From Gonium pectorale (Eukaryota; Chlorophyta; Chlorophyceae; Chlamydomonadales; Volvocaceae), in NCBI GenBank assembly GCA_001584585.1, contig LSYV01000036.1, positions 203,464-267,463 of the forward strand: 64,000 nt of DNA. The letters are read 5' to 3'. Position numbers and translations under genes: made by a program. This document shows, in pieces, positions 27,326-39,700 of this stretch (position 1 is its first letter; each line of letters opens with the position of its first letter). The notes beneath the pieces are model-generated. The model was not told where the DNA came from and ran no database searches. It was given only the letters and a program-made list of their open reading frames with translations.

Positions 27326-30300
27326 CTATATGCGCGGCCCCGCCATAGTGTCCCGCGTGTACATGGCCGCCAGCACCTCCAGATCCGTGGTGGAGGCCGA
27401 GGCGCTGTGTGACAGCATGCCCTGCGACCCCACGCCGGGCGCCAGGCCCAGCACAGAGCCCGGCAGTCCCGACTTGCTGCCACCCCGCCGGTGGCGCGGG
27501 GCGGCAGAGGGACCCGGCAGGTCTTGCAGCTCCACAGCCGGCATCTGGCCGTACATGAGGTACACGGGCGGCGGATTGGCATGGTCGCCGGCCCATAGCC
27601 TGCGGGTCGGGCGCGGGCGAGCAAGCCCCGGGCAGCGTTAGGTGCAGCCTCTCCGCGCTGGCAAGCCTGGCATAGAGGCGTGAGGGGGCGGGGCGCGCGC
27701 GTGGGATACGTACCCACGATACGTACCGTACGCGGCCGTGTCAACGAGCGAGGGGCCACGCGCTCACTTGTGCACATGCAGCTGCGGCTTGTCTGGCATC
27801 ACGTTCGGGCCGTCCCCCGTCCATTCAATTCCACAGAGCCCCGCATCCGCGCCCGCGCGCCTTGACACCCGCGCTTCCAGCGAGTGCCACCCACCTGCCA
27901 AAAGCGTCGCTCAGCGGCGGCAGGCTGGCGGTCGTCCGGCCGCCCCGCCGCCGCCTGCAGTAGCGGCTGCATGCGAAGCCCAGCACCACCGCCAACATGG
28001 CCGTGCCCGCCAGCGTCGGCCACACCACGACGTGTGGGTTGACGCCACCCCCGCGACCGTCCAGCGACACCACCTGCCTCTCCACGTACTGGACCTGCAG
28101 GCTGCCGCCCGTGGCCTGTTTGGTGCGCGGAAAGCTGTCATCCGGGTTGCTGACCAAGCGGTTTATTAGTGTGTCTGCGTCCACCTCCTTGCTGGGGGAG
28201 GAGTCGGCCGGCGCGGAAGCACCGGAGCCCCCGGCGGCGCCGGACGTGGAAGACTGGCCGAAAGGTAGCGTGGCGGAGACGTTGACGAGGAAAGCCGAAG
28301 GGCTCACCTCATGCAAGCTGACGCGCACCTGTGGAGGTGGCAGGGGCGGTAGCAGGGATTGGAGGTTCGGGGTGTGTACGCGTGCAAAGCGTACAGGTAG
28401 CGCGCTCAAAACAAACAAGCGGGTATGCATTGAAGGCGCACTCTCTGTCAGGCGAACAGTCCGTGATGGCTCGGTGTGGCAGGCGCCAAAGCCGCACTGC
28501 AGCATGAGCAACGGCACCAGCTGCTCCCCGCTGCAATGCTTACGACCGCAGCCACCGCACCGACATGACCTCCGATCCCGGCCGCCTGTCCACCTACCTG
28601 TGTGGGTGGAATGCGCAGCGCCTCGGCCGTGTCCGCAGCCACCAGCAGCCGCACAATCGAGTCGGGCGATGCGTCAATGCCCGTTGTGTTGGCACCGAGG
28701 GGAGACGGGTCGCCGCGCTGCGACACGTTCAGCAGGACCTGGAACGAGACCAGCAACGCGTACTGGGAGCCGTCGGCGGCCGAGGGCGGCGGCGGTGCGG
28801 CGATGCAGCTGGCTGCGCCGTCAGACATGGTTGTGGTGCCGCCGGGACACAGGCTGCAGGAGGTGGAGCCATTGCGGGCCGTGAAGGAGCCGGCGGGGCA
28901 CAGCCTGTGTGTGGAATGGGGGCGGGCGCGGATATTGTTAAGAGGCAGCAGACCGCCGGACGCTGTTTGTGGACCCAACTGCCACACGAGGAATTACGCC
29001 AAGTTTACGGTAGTCGGGGCGCATCCGACCGCCTGGCGGGACCTGCAGGACCCGAAGGTGGGCAAGCGGTCCCGTGCTGGCATCAACCGTGTACCGCGGA
29101 CGGTTGCGGGAGAATCGGGGATGGTTACGGGAGAACCGGGGGCGAGATCACCGCTGTTACATCCCGAAGCAACAATACGCATGCCTCAGCGCGAGACAGG
29201 GTCTTTCGAAGGCCTCTCTTTTGGCAGGAAAGAACTCACCTGCACGCGGGGCTGCTCCACAGAACCGTGAACGACCCTGGCGGACACGGCAGACAGGCCG
29301 TGTTGTAGAGGTCGGCGCTGAAGCTCCCAGGGCCGCACGGCTGGCAGGCGCTCGCGTTGGGGGAGGTGCCAAACGTGCCCGGCCCGCACAGCTGGCACGC
29401 CTGAAAGAGCGACACTTGTGACGCGACTGGAGCGTCTGCGAGCGGTAGCCGCAGCGCTGCGGGCGGCGACGGGGCCGGCGGCGGCGTCCGGCCGGCCTTC
29501 GCCGGGTTGGCTGCGGGCGACGCGGTGGCGCTGCCGCCCGCGCCGCTGGAGTCGCGTGCGCCCGCCGCAGCAGTAGCATTGCCGGCGGTGATGCCGTCGC
29601 CTGGGGTGCCTCCCGCGCCTGCCGCATCGATGCACTTGGCCGCCGCTGCAATCGCGGCTGCTGCCGCGGCCGCATAATCCACGTACAGATCAACCAACAC
29701 AGTGGTGTTGCTGACCCCGTCTGGCGCCAGCAGGGAGACGGACACCCGCCGGTCCGGCGTGAGGCGTGCGGAGTCGTCGAGGCAGCCCATACCGGCTTGG
29801 CCATCATCTGCTCCCTCGGGGTTCTCCGCACCGTCCGAGGGGCCGCCAGGGCTGGATCCGGGTGCGCTAGTGTTGCCGCCGGCACTGCCATCGGTGGGCG
29901 CGGGGATGTCGCCGGAGGCTTGCTTTGGCGGCAGCGCTCCCGCCGAAGAGCGGTCGGAAAGCAGACTCATGCTGCTGCCGTCCCCGCCAACCTGTCCACC
30001 CGACCCCACTACCGCCGGCCGAGCCGGTCCATTCCCGGCAGCCGCGGCAGCGGTTGAGGCGGCCTCCCGCTCTGCCGCCAACTCCGCGCGAGTGGCTGCG
30101 CCCACCGCCACCAGCCCGCCGTTCGCATGCCGCAGGGGCTGCCCCTGGCTGCTCGCCTCCAGCATCATTTCCTCACCGGGCGCGGCCAGGAGCGCGAGGT
30201 CAACCACTTGAGACTCATCCGGGATGCACCAATCCAGATATTGCTGGTTGAACAGCACATATACCGTCCCGCCCTGGCCGTCCGACATTGCAAAGCCGTC

Positions 30301-33300
30301 CGGGGCCGTGGCGGGCACACCGTTGGCGGCAGTGCCAAGCGGAGGGCTGCTAGGAGCCGGCGGCCGCGATTGCAGCGGACTGGGGCCAGCTTCAGGAAGT
30401 GGCCCAAGCTGAGTCACAGGCGACGCCGCCGGCAGCTGGCGCGGCGACGCAGGGCCCGTGGGCGCGCCACCCTCGTCTGGTGGCGGGCCATCGTCCGGCC
30501 CAGACGGGGCTACCAAGGGTGCAGCCTCAGGGGAGGATGGAAGCTGGGAAGCGGCTTCCGGCAACACATTGGGTGAAGCCGTGCCGTCAAGCTTGAGCAG
30601 CCGCTGCCGCGTACTAGCGCCCTGTGACGCATGCCTGCGCGCAAGGGCCCCCGGGATGGCTGCTGCACCGGCCGTCCCCAGCGCCCGGTCATCGGTGGAG
30701 GCCTGCAGTCCCACGAAGGGGAGCGGGACCCGCCAAGCGGTGGCGAAGTCCGCCAGCCACCTGCCCGGGACCTCCAGCACGGAGCGCAGCAAACGCAGGC
30801 GGCTGCTGGCGCCTGCCGCGCGGGGGACCTGCAGCTTCACGACGGCGGCGGGGTCGCCTCGGATCGCCAGCGCCAGCAGCGCGGCGGCTGCGGCCAGCTG
30901 CTTGGCGTTTGGCTGGGACGCATTGTTGGCGGAGCCGGGGGCGACATTCGCCGCCGCGGCCGCCATGAGAAGCGGCTGCGGCGCGCCGCACAGCGGCAGG
31001 CATCGTCCACGGGACTCGTTGCGGAGCGCCAGGGCCAGCGACGCGAGCAGGTGCGGGTCGGTAAGCGGCCGTAGGGAAAGGTTGTAGCTGCGGACTTGCA
31101 GCATGTTCACCACGGACAGGCTGCTGCCGGCGGCGGCACTGCTGGGGCTCGAGGCCGCGGGGGACGAAGGCCGGGGCGGTGACGGCGCTTGCGACCCCCC
31201 TGGGCTGGGCGCGGGGCTGATAGCCGTGCTGGAGCCCAGCAGGCCGCGGCCGGTGTTGACGCCACCGGGCGACGGCGCAGGCGGCGGCAACCCGCTCGCC
31301 AGTCCGCGACCGTCGCCGTCCTGCTCCATCGACTGCTGCACGGGCGAGTACACGCCCAGGGTTGCTGAACACAACTTTACCTCGGGGGGCAGCGTCCAAC
31401 GAGCATAAGCAGACCCGCCGCCTGCTGGCCCAGTGCCAGTACCGTTACCGCCGCCGCTGCTGCCGTTGGCAGCTGCGACGGCGGCAGGCAGAACCACCGT
31501 CTGCCAGATCGGCGGAGGGCTGCAGCTTGTTTGCAGGACTACCACCGTCTCCGCGGCGCTGGACAGGGGAAGCAGCACGGCGGCCACGTTCTGGCCGTAC
31601 GGCACCCTCAGCTCAGCCTGCACGATCATGTCTTCCCGCGCTTGTGTGCCATTCGACGGGTGCTCAGACGACGGGGAGGGAGCTGGCAAGGGCTGCACCA
31701 CAGAAGGGACCAGGTCGAAGCCACCACCACCGGCGCAGGCTGCGAGGGGGATCAGGCAAGTGGGGGGAGGGAGAGCTTCATGGGTGATACGACGGGCGAT
31801 ATCAAAGTCCTTGGATCAGGAATGCAAGCAGGTGGGAGCGACCCAAGGCTCCACACAAGATGATGCAGCTTCAAAGCACTGCGGCCTTTGCTTATGAGCG
31901 CTGCGCATGCGCAATGGTGTCATGGCTTACCGCCAAGCACGGGAAGCAAGGCTGTGCCGGGTGCGTGCTTGATGAGCTCCTCGTGCAGAGCAGCGTCTGC
32001 GGAATCCCATACCAAGAATAGAAGCGCAAGGGGCGTCACGCTCTCATACATCAGGGCCACGCGCAACAAGCTCACAGCAACAGAAGACGCAGTCGAACGG
32101 GCAAGAGCATCTTCCGCCTGCACGGCTGCCGGAGGGAGGCTTGCGAAAGTGGATAGCCAGCTGGATATACGACCAGTTGGGCTCACCGCTGCAACTGCGA
32201 TTTCCTGATGCGGGTGCCTGGGGCTCCGCGGGCGGTGGCGGAGTCCCGCCGCCGCTCCCCGCCGCTGACAGCGCCATGGTCCTGACTTCGCCACCCGGCG
32301 GCGCCGCCGCAGGCCTGGGCGCCTGCCACGGCCCCAGCGTGCCAGCTGGGCACGTGCCGTATGGCGTACCGTACACAAAAAGAGCTGTGCTGTTGGCGGG
32401 CGCCGCCAGCACTTCCGCGTTGTCAGTTGGCGTAAGCTGCAGTCCCACCCGCAGGGTGGTGTCGTACGGCAGGGCCGTCCAGCTGAGGAGCACTGTGGCG
32501 TAGGCCACGTCATCATCTGGCTGAAAGCGGAGGGTGCCGTTGCCCCGGACAGCGGCGGCGCAGGGCACCCCGATCGGGCAGCCTGCGGGTCGCAAGACAG
32601 GGCTTCGGTATCACAGCCGGGGCAGCCGCCAATGGCGGACTCAGCTCGCGCATAACCAAGAACGCTCGAATTGACGCGTTGAGTGCAAGCATCGCGGGTG
32701 GCTGGTAAGAACTGCAATCCATGGAGGCTGACCCCGACTCACCCAAAGCCTGCAGCACGACCACTGTGTAGTTCAGCGATGACGGGAAGGGGTTGGGGCT
32801 GGCGCGCCGGACAGCAATCGTCACGGAATCCAGCGCGGGCGTGGATCCGAGCCCGTCCAATGGTACAGACACCAGCTCCGCACCACTGGCGGTGCTGCTG
32901 TTGCTGGTCCCTAGGCCGCTGCTGCCACCGCCGCCTCCGTTGCCACCGCTGTTGTTGGTTGCAGCTTTGGACATGCCGCCGCGGCTTGAGTTCCCGCCAT
33001 TGCCGTCGCCGGCGGCGCTGCTCGCGTTTCGAAACACCACGTGGTTCTGGACCACGTAAAAGGCTGCTGCGGGGACCTGGACGGCCACCCGAGGCAGCGT
33101 GGCGTTGGCGAACAGGAGGTTTGTCACCGGCAGCGCCTCCGCCCATAGCAGCCCTAGGGCATTAGGGCGCGCAGCGCGCTGCATACGCAGCTTGAACTGT
33201 TTGGCGCCCATTTCCCCGGGCCGCCACGTCACCGACGGTGGCGTCACCACGGCGGCGAGCGGGTCCGATAGGCGCAGCCCCATGGTGGTAGGGAGGGGCG

Positions 33301-34015
33301 TGGGACCGTCCAGGCCCACGTGCAGGGTCACCGTGAGGTTGGTGCTGCTGGTGTAGGCAGACTGACCCAGGAATCGCCCGACCGCTGCCTCCACGATGGT
33401 CACCAGCGTCTGCGAGGCCACGCCGTCAGCGTTACGGGCGTCACTGCGCTCTGTAACCATGCGCACGGGCAGCGTCACGGGCATTATCACAACGACAACG
33501 GTTTGCCCTGTTCGGAGGCGTCTGTGCGGGCCGACGAAACCCAGATGGACTTCTCACCGTCTCGCTCGTGGCAGAGGCGCTTGGGGCCGTTGCGTTGGGA
33601 CCGTCACCACACTTGAACGCAAGGGCATCCTGGTTGCGTCCCACGGATAGCTGCACGCTATAGGAGCCCGCCCGAATGCCCCGAAATGCAGACGACTTGG
33701 CGACCTGGAAGATCGCGCTGCCGCAGTCGGGGGAGACCTGCCCCGACACGGAAACATCCTGACCGCTGGGGGATGCGCCAAGAAAGTTCAGGAATAAGCT
33801 GCTCGCGTCCGCCTGCGTGCGGGGGTGGGTGAGCACCGGTTTGCCTCAGGAGGTCTTCGAGGGACGGGTTTTGCACAATGTTCACTCACCGAGCACCCCG
33901 GCCCCTGGAATGCTGCCTGGAGGGTCGCATTTCCATCAGTGCTGATTATGGGTGGGTACAGGCTTATGACCGTTGTGCGGTCCGCCCAACTGTTGCCAAA
34001 GCGCTCCCTCTTCGC
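27326..34015 (-). CDS. Large single-pass surface protein with ephrin-receptor-like Cys repeats
   Basis: Exons in transcript order: 34015-33890, 33812-about 33620, about 33515-32743, 32582-32187, 31996-31931, 31739-29240 (2.5 kb), 28904-28598, 28328-27895, 27599-27326. From 32743 downstream the phases join exactly. The junction near 33515-33620 and the 5' end are unresolved. The predicted protein exceeds about 1,600 residues. The N-terminal half has beta-rich segments (VTWRPGEMGAKQFKLRM) reminiscent of Calx-beta, with many N-x-S/T sites. The large exon has Ser-Pro-rich stretches (SPAPSPGGSQAPSPPRPSSP) as in algal hydroxyproline-rich wall proteins. Next come tandem Cys repeats (CQLCGPGTFGTSPNASACQP, CPPGSFTVLWSSPACR, CPAGSFTARNGSTSC) of the GCC2_GCC3/ephrin-receptor-like type. 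A transmembrane helix (LAGTAMLAVVLGFACS) and RRRR stop-transfer follow, then a ~120-residue cytoplasmic tail. A cell-surface or wall-linked sensor or adhesion role is inferred. Confidence 0.7.
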
Positions 34016-36722
34016 CTGCAAGTCAACCGCTTCCGCGTAAATGACGAGTTCACTGCTAGAATGCTCAAAGAAATAAAGCCGATAGCTCCCGAATACGCCG
34101 ACTGGCTCCTACCAAGCTTCCACGAAACAGGAGAACGAGGTATATGAGTAGAGGGCTCCACCGCAGTCGCTTGCTATTGCGTTCCATGGCATCATCGGCG
34201 ACGCCTATTGGGCATAATCTTTGGCCTCGTCATCCTTCGGACCGACCGAAGGAGCGTTTCGCCCCAAGGGCTTGTAATGCTGCTTTTCCTGAGACGTATT
34301 TATCGTCGCAAGTAAGCGCGAAAAGTGAGGCCGTGGGAGGGGCAGGAAAGCGGTAATGGGTGTCACACTACAACTGGAGCTCACGCAGAGACCGACGCGG
34401 CATACGTTGACAGGCACGAATGCCTTCAGGCAGCTGCAAGCAGCATGCCGTGACCGCCGTACGGCATAGAGCCGTACCATGTGGTATTCAGTGCGTATAA
34501 ACCGGCCCTTGTCTGCGATGGCCGCCACCTCACTCAGTACGTAGAGCGCCCGCGCAGCCCGCGCCAATCCAGCCAGATCCAGCAGGTTTCCCGCCTACAC
34601 TTACAACAACTGTACCCTCCAGCGCTATCAGAAGAATGATGCAGTGAACGGAGCGGCCAGTACATACACATTACACACTCCCTCCCTAGCTCTCTCTCTC
34701 TGTCAACCTTTGGCAGCCCTCTGTATAATGCCGCTCGGCGGTCGTTGCTGGCGGGCGGGCCGCCTGTGGGTTTAGTAATTGCTGGCCCGGAACGGGAGGG
34801 CCCGTCCGTGCCTGTCTGCACGCCTCCTTGCCTTCCCCGTTTCTGTTTCTCTTTCTTTTTGCGCAGCATGCCCTTGTACCCAGGCACCCTACTGGAAACG
34901 TCACACTTTCGGGTGTGTATTATCGGATGTAGCCTTCCCTGTTCTTGCTTTCTGTTTTCTTTTGCCTTTTGAAATGGCAACTCGTCTTCCCCGGAAAGTA
35001 ACACGATGTACACCTGAGGTAGGTGTATGCATGTCTGGTACAAAAGGAGAGAAATCTGCAGAGAAAAGGGGGGCCTGCATCTACAGACATACACACCCGA
35101 AGGCACGTCGCTCCCAGTAGGGCGGGCGGGTTCCCTCTTTCTGTGCAGGGTTCACTATTTATATTTGTACGAACCAAGGCAGATACAGGGACGTCCCTCC
35201 CGCCCCCCTCCGCTGGAGACAATGATGGCGCTAAGAGAACCGCCATCTGGTTTGACAAGGGTCGACCGGTAGTGGTGCTATTCCCTTTGAAGAGGTGGAT
35301 GTCATGGTGGTTGCGGTCGTGCGGTTACAGATACGGTTTTGGTTACCGATGCATCGGTTGTGGGAAGTGTTGGTGGCAGACGCTGGCTGCCGCCGGCGAC
35401 GGAGGCACAGCGGTGCCGCGAGCCCGCGACACAGTACTCGGGGGTGCCTCCAGGGCGCAGCACGGTTAGCGGGGCTGCAGCTGTGCGGGAGATGAAAGGC
35501 TACTTTGAAGACCTCAACGCGTCCTCGTAGACTTGTCGCATGCCAACCGCACTGCTGTTGCTTATATGGCTGCCTTCCCAGTTTCTGGTTCCCTTTTTTT
35601 ATATGTCGCCCGGACTCCTTGCCGGTTCACTGGGTTGGATGGTGTTCTCGGCATCGAAGCCTCAGGCGCATGCCATCCCTACCCGTCGGACACACAGAGC
35701 AGAAGGCTTCACGGCCTCGGCAAGCGAACCTTGCCCCGTTGGCCCGCCACGAGCCTCCACTATCACGTAGGATCACGTTCTGGCTGAGCTCGCTCGGCAC
35801 CTTGCCTGTCCGTAACTGGCGCGTTGCGAAAAAAGAGAAACCTGCATAGAAAGAGGGAGCCCGCCTCTACGGCCACGTTGCGCGCGTGTGCAAGTTGCAG
35901 AGCGGCGTGGCGCGGCACTGCGGTAGCCCGTTACGAAGGGTGCTGCACCCCCTCTGCTATCGGCTCGTATGGCCTGCAACCCCTTTCTGGGGAGCCTGTA
36001 ATATGTGGCTGTTACGAAAACGCCGAGGTACGCATGCTGCGCACAGTTGGATGTAAAAGCCACCGATGGAAGGATGAGGCTGTGCCCGCGCCTCGTCCCT
36101 GTTACCACCAGCCGCTTCGCATGTGAGGGACGTCGCTTCACTTGGCCTGCCGTGACTGCCGTACCTGTATGCCGTACCTGCATGCCGTCAATGATGTGCC
36201 TTCGTTGCCTAAACAACGGCCCTCGGCTGCGGTGGCCGCTTTCCCCCACCTCCCCTCTGCCTGGCGAGCGCCCGTGGCTATCCAGCTTCCTACACTTACA
36301 CAACTGCACCTGTCTGACATAACGTACCAAGAATGGGACGGCCATTACACGCGCATAACACAAATCCTCTTCAGTTGCCTCTCTCTCAGCCCTTGGCAGC
36401 CCGCTGTAACACGCCGCTCGGCGGTTAAGGATGGCGCTATGGGCGCCCCACGGCGGCGGCGGGTGCAGTTACTGGCATCCGATAGACAGGAGGCAACATC
36501 AACGGCAGCGCCCAACAGCTCCAACATGTCATATATGCGCATTCACATTCGCGTCCTACGAGGTGACTCCCCTGCTGGCTTGAAGCGGGAGGGCCCTTGT
36601 ATGACCGCACAAGTCGTATGGCAACCGCGGTCTCCATGACATCCCTGCTTGCTTTTTGGGTTTCGCTGTTGGGTATGCTTTGAGCCTGCCTGCCCCAGCT
36701 ACCTTGTGCATACGTTCGGCAA
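34016..36722. repeat. Repeat-rich intergenic region
   Basis: About 2.7 kb without a supported gene, unless the surface protein's first exon lies at its left end. It holds at least four related, partly inverted segments near 34740-34960, 35020-35200, 35560-35620 and 35820-35900. They share an A-rich core (AAAAAAGAGAAACCTGCATA or its complement) followed by a CCGCCTCTAC/ACATACACACCCGA-type sequence. The same family appears near 1390, 9393 and 49404. The pattern suggests nested copies of a non-autonomous mobile element. No reverse transcriptase or transposase reading frame is visible. Confidence 0.55.
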
Positions 36723-39700
36723 CTACTGGTCGTACGGCACTCTGTGCAGCTGCCGGTAGCAGTCCGCCACGTCCAGCAGGCGGTGTGCGGCCTCCCGTAC
36801 GGCGTCACCGGTGCAGCCGTGGCGCTCGTACCTATGGGATAAGCGCAATAGGAGAGAAGCAATGCGAATGTCAGCCGCATGTCGAATGACGGGCGGCCTG
36901 GCGGAACGCGAAACATGACAGCATGGGGAGAGGCGTCTCAAGCACACCGCCGTTCCTTCCGCGGCAGCCAACGCAGCTTCCTTGCTTTCCCTTGCCGACC
37001 GCTGACCACGAAGCCCTACAGCAACCGCGTGCCACTGCGAGCAACCCAATCGTCCCGACGTGCACCCGCCCCGTGCTCCGACCCGACGTGCCGTTCGCCA
37101 GTCCGCCGGCCCGCTCCTACCAGTGCAAGTATGCGCCGGCGTCACACAAGGCCAGAGCGCGCTGCACCGTCCCCCCCAGCAACCCGATGACGCTCGAGCG
37201 GTTGCACACGGCAGTCAGACTGGGAGCTGCAGCAGCGCCTGCGGCACGAAGAGACCCACCCCAGGTATGAGATTAAGGGATCGCTCGAGCAGGCAGGCAG
37301 GGGCGCGAGGACAGAAAGGCCACGCTGCTGTGCTCCTGAGGTCAAGTGGTCGCCTAGGGATCCTTGCCGACGCGTGTTGAGGGCACGTTTGCTCGAGAGC
37401 CATGCGTCGTCGGCGCTGCAGAGACGGTCAAGCACACAACAAGCCAGCCTGAAGGCGAGGGATCCCCAACCTCCAGCAACTTCCATTTATCCCCAAGCCC
37501 TAGCGCATGAGTTACATGCTTCTCGTCTCTGTCTTCAGCCGCTGAGGGTCCTTCCCACAACGTCACAAGCCCTCACCTGATGCCTTGGGTGCCGACACCG
37601 GCCCTTGCGTTGGCCCTGATGGGGCAGCCAGCGGCCGCCGTGCCTCCCGTACGATGGCGCTCTCCCCCGTGCGCAGGAAGAGGCTGGCCTCGGGCGCCAG
37701 CGTGGGGCCGNNNNNNNNNNNNNNNNNNNNCAAGACATGTGACGGTCGTCCCGCCCCCCAAAGACCGGCCAGCTTACCCGTTACCTGCATCGGCCTCATA
37801 CCGTTCCGTAAGTCATGGCGGACCGGCTTGAATACCGCTAAGCACCCCGAAGCTACAGGCGCAAAGCGTAATATGTCACATGCAGCGGCCCCATACCGTT
37901 TTGTAAGCCACGGCGCGCACCTGCGGTGGTGATGGGCGCATTCCCGCGCAGCGCGTCCGCTCGGGGCATGAGCGAGGCCAGCGAGCGCAGCGAGTCGGGC
38001 CACAGCGCGGGCACGGCGGTGTTGGGGTGGCAGTGCACGGTCCACGTCTCCAGCAGCTTGGTGCACGGGTCGGCAGCCACGGTGCACACCTGCCCGGGCG
38101 GATGGGCGCGTGGGGGGACTGGGTTCCCCCGCTTGCATGCTTGCGACACAGCTTGTGTGGTGATGGCGCTACGGAATGCACGCTTGGACCCTGATTCGCG
38201 ACCCTGTGCGGAGCCGGGCGGCGCTGCACCAGGCCCGATGGCTATCGAGTGGCGCTACGCTCGGCAAATCGCACACCTGGACGGAACCGGCCACACAAGG
38301 GCCATGGCGGCATGCGGGCATGGCGTGTGGTCCAGGTGTGCGAGCTGGGGCCGGGAAAGCTCTGAGCTTTCCCGGCCCCAGCCGCCTTCCTAGCCCCTGT
38401 CCCCCTCGTGGTTTGGACAGCTGCGAGCGGTTTCCAGTCGCCCGCGCGCCCTTCCGTCTGCACATCCGCCCGCGCGCCCTGCCCCACCGTGTCCCGAATG
38501 CGCCCCACGCCGCTCAGCGCATCTGCGGCGTCGAGCGGCCACAGGGCGCCCGCCAAGTTGTGGGCGACCAGGCGGTTGATGTCCCCCATGCCCCCGCCGC
38601 CACCACCACCACCACCGCCTCCTCCTCCTCCCGGCAGCAGCGCCGCCACGGACGACCGCTGGCATGCATCCAGCAGGTCCTGGCAAAGAGGCCAGAGCGA
38701 AAGGGCCAGGTTTGGGTGTAATCCGGAGCAGGGTTCCAAGAACCTAACTCCCGCCGGCATCCTCCCCAATGAAGCTATTCGACTGGTACTTATCCCTCCG
38801 CGTTCGCGGCTGTTGCCGGGAGCAATAGGGAGGCGCGTCCCGCAACTCACCCCGCGTTTCGCTTGCTCCCACAACCCGCCTCGGCCCGTGGATTACGATG
38901 GCAGCTGTCCCCTGTCTTCACCTCTCTGCATCACCGCCTTGCGCCATTGCGCCATCGCAGCTCCCCGCCCGTGTCCCGAAACCTCCCATCATCCCCTCCC
39001 CACCTGATTGCTGAACAACAGCACGCAGTCCGCATAGGCCTGCAGGAATGACAGCGACATTACGCTGTTGAGGCTCTGCATGGGTGTGTCCCCCGCCGCC
39101 CGGGGGGCCACCGACGCCGCCGCCACATGCGCCAGCGGGTAGGCCTCGCGCAGATGCTCCGCGATCCGGCTGCCCATACCGGACCCCGAGCCTCCCGCCA
39201 GGGAGTGGATCAGCAGGAAGCTGGGGCAGGAGTCGGCCTCCTCGGCCTCGCGGCGGATCCCGTCGTACACTTGATCCAGGATCCGGAACTCCGCCTGGGA
39301 TGGATCCTCCGTGGCGGTCGAGGAGATCCAGCCTGGGCCGAGCGCGCTGGACGGCCGGGCGGCGGCCCTGGTGCCACGCGGTAGCGCGGATGGGGCTTTA
39401 GAGCCGGGCGTCGCCGCTGAATTCAGTTGGTTGTAACCGAACGCCCAGTTGTTGCCGCGGCCGGACTGTCCCATCGCAGCACATGAAGTGAAACGGTTCG
39501 GGGTGGGGACTGGCATTAGCATGCTTGCCTGACAAGTAATGCGGTTTGGGTGAAGCGAAAGCTTGCTGCAGGTTTCCAGTGGCCGTCGGTTGGGCTTCCG
39601 GCAGCGCGGCTTTTCCTGGCCCCAGCTACCAAGCGTGCGGGCCTTTGACGCTGCAGTCCCCGACACCGCGGGCAGCCCTGCCAACTTAGTCATGCCCACA

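Noticed and set aside
30458..31087. Long plus-strand ORFs opposite the 2.5-kb exon of the surface protein
   Set aside because: They are shadows of the GC-rich exon. The minus frame carries Cys repeats, glycosylation sites and matched exon phases.
36923..37486. Plus- and minus-strand ORFs of ~110 codons around the delta-tubulin 3' exons
   Set aside because: Only the frame giving AVCNRSSVIGLL matches tubulin. The others are overlapping shadows.
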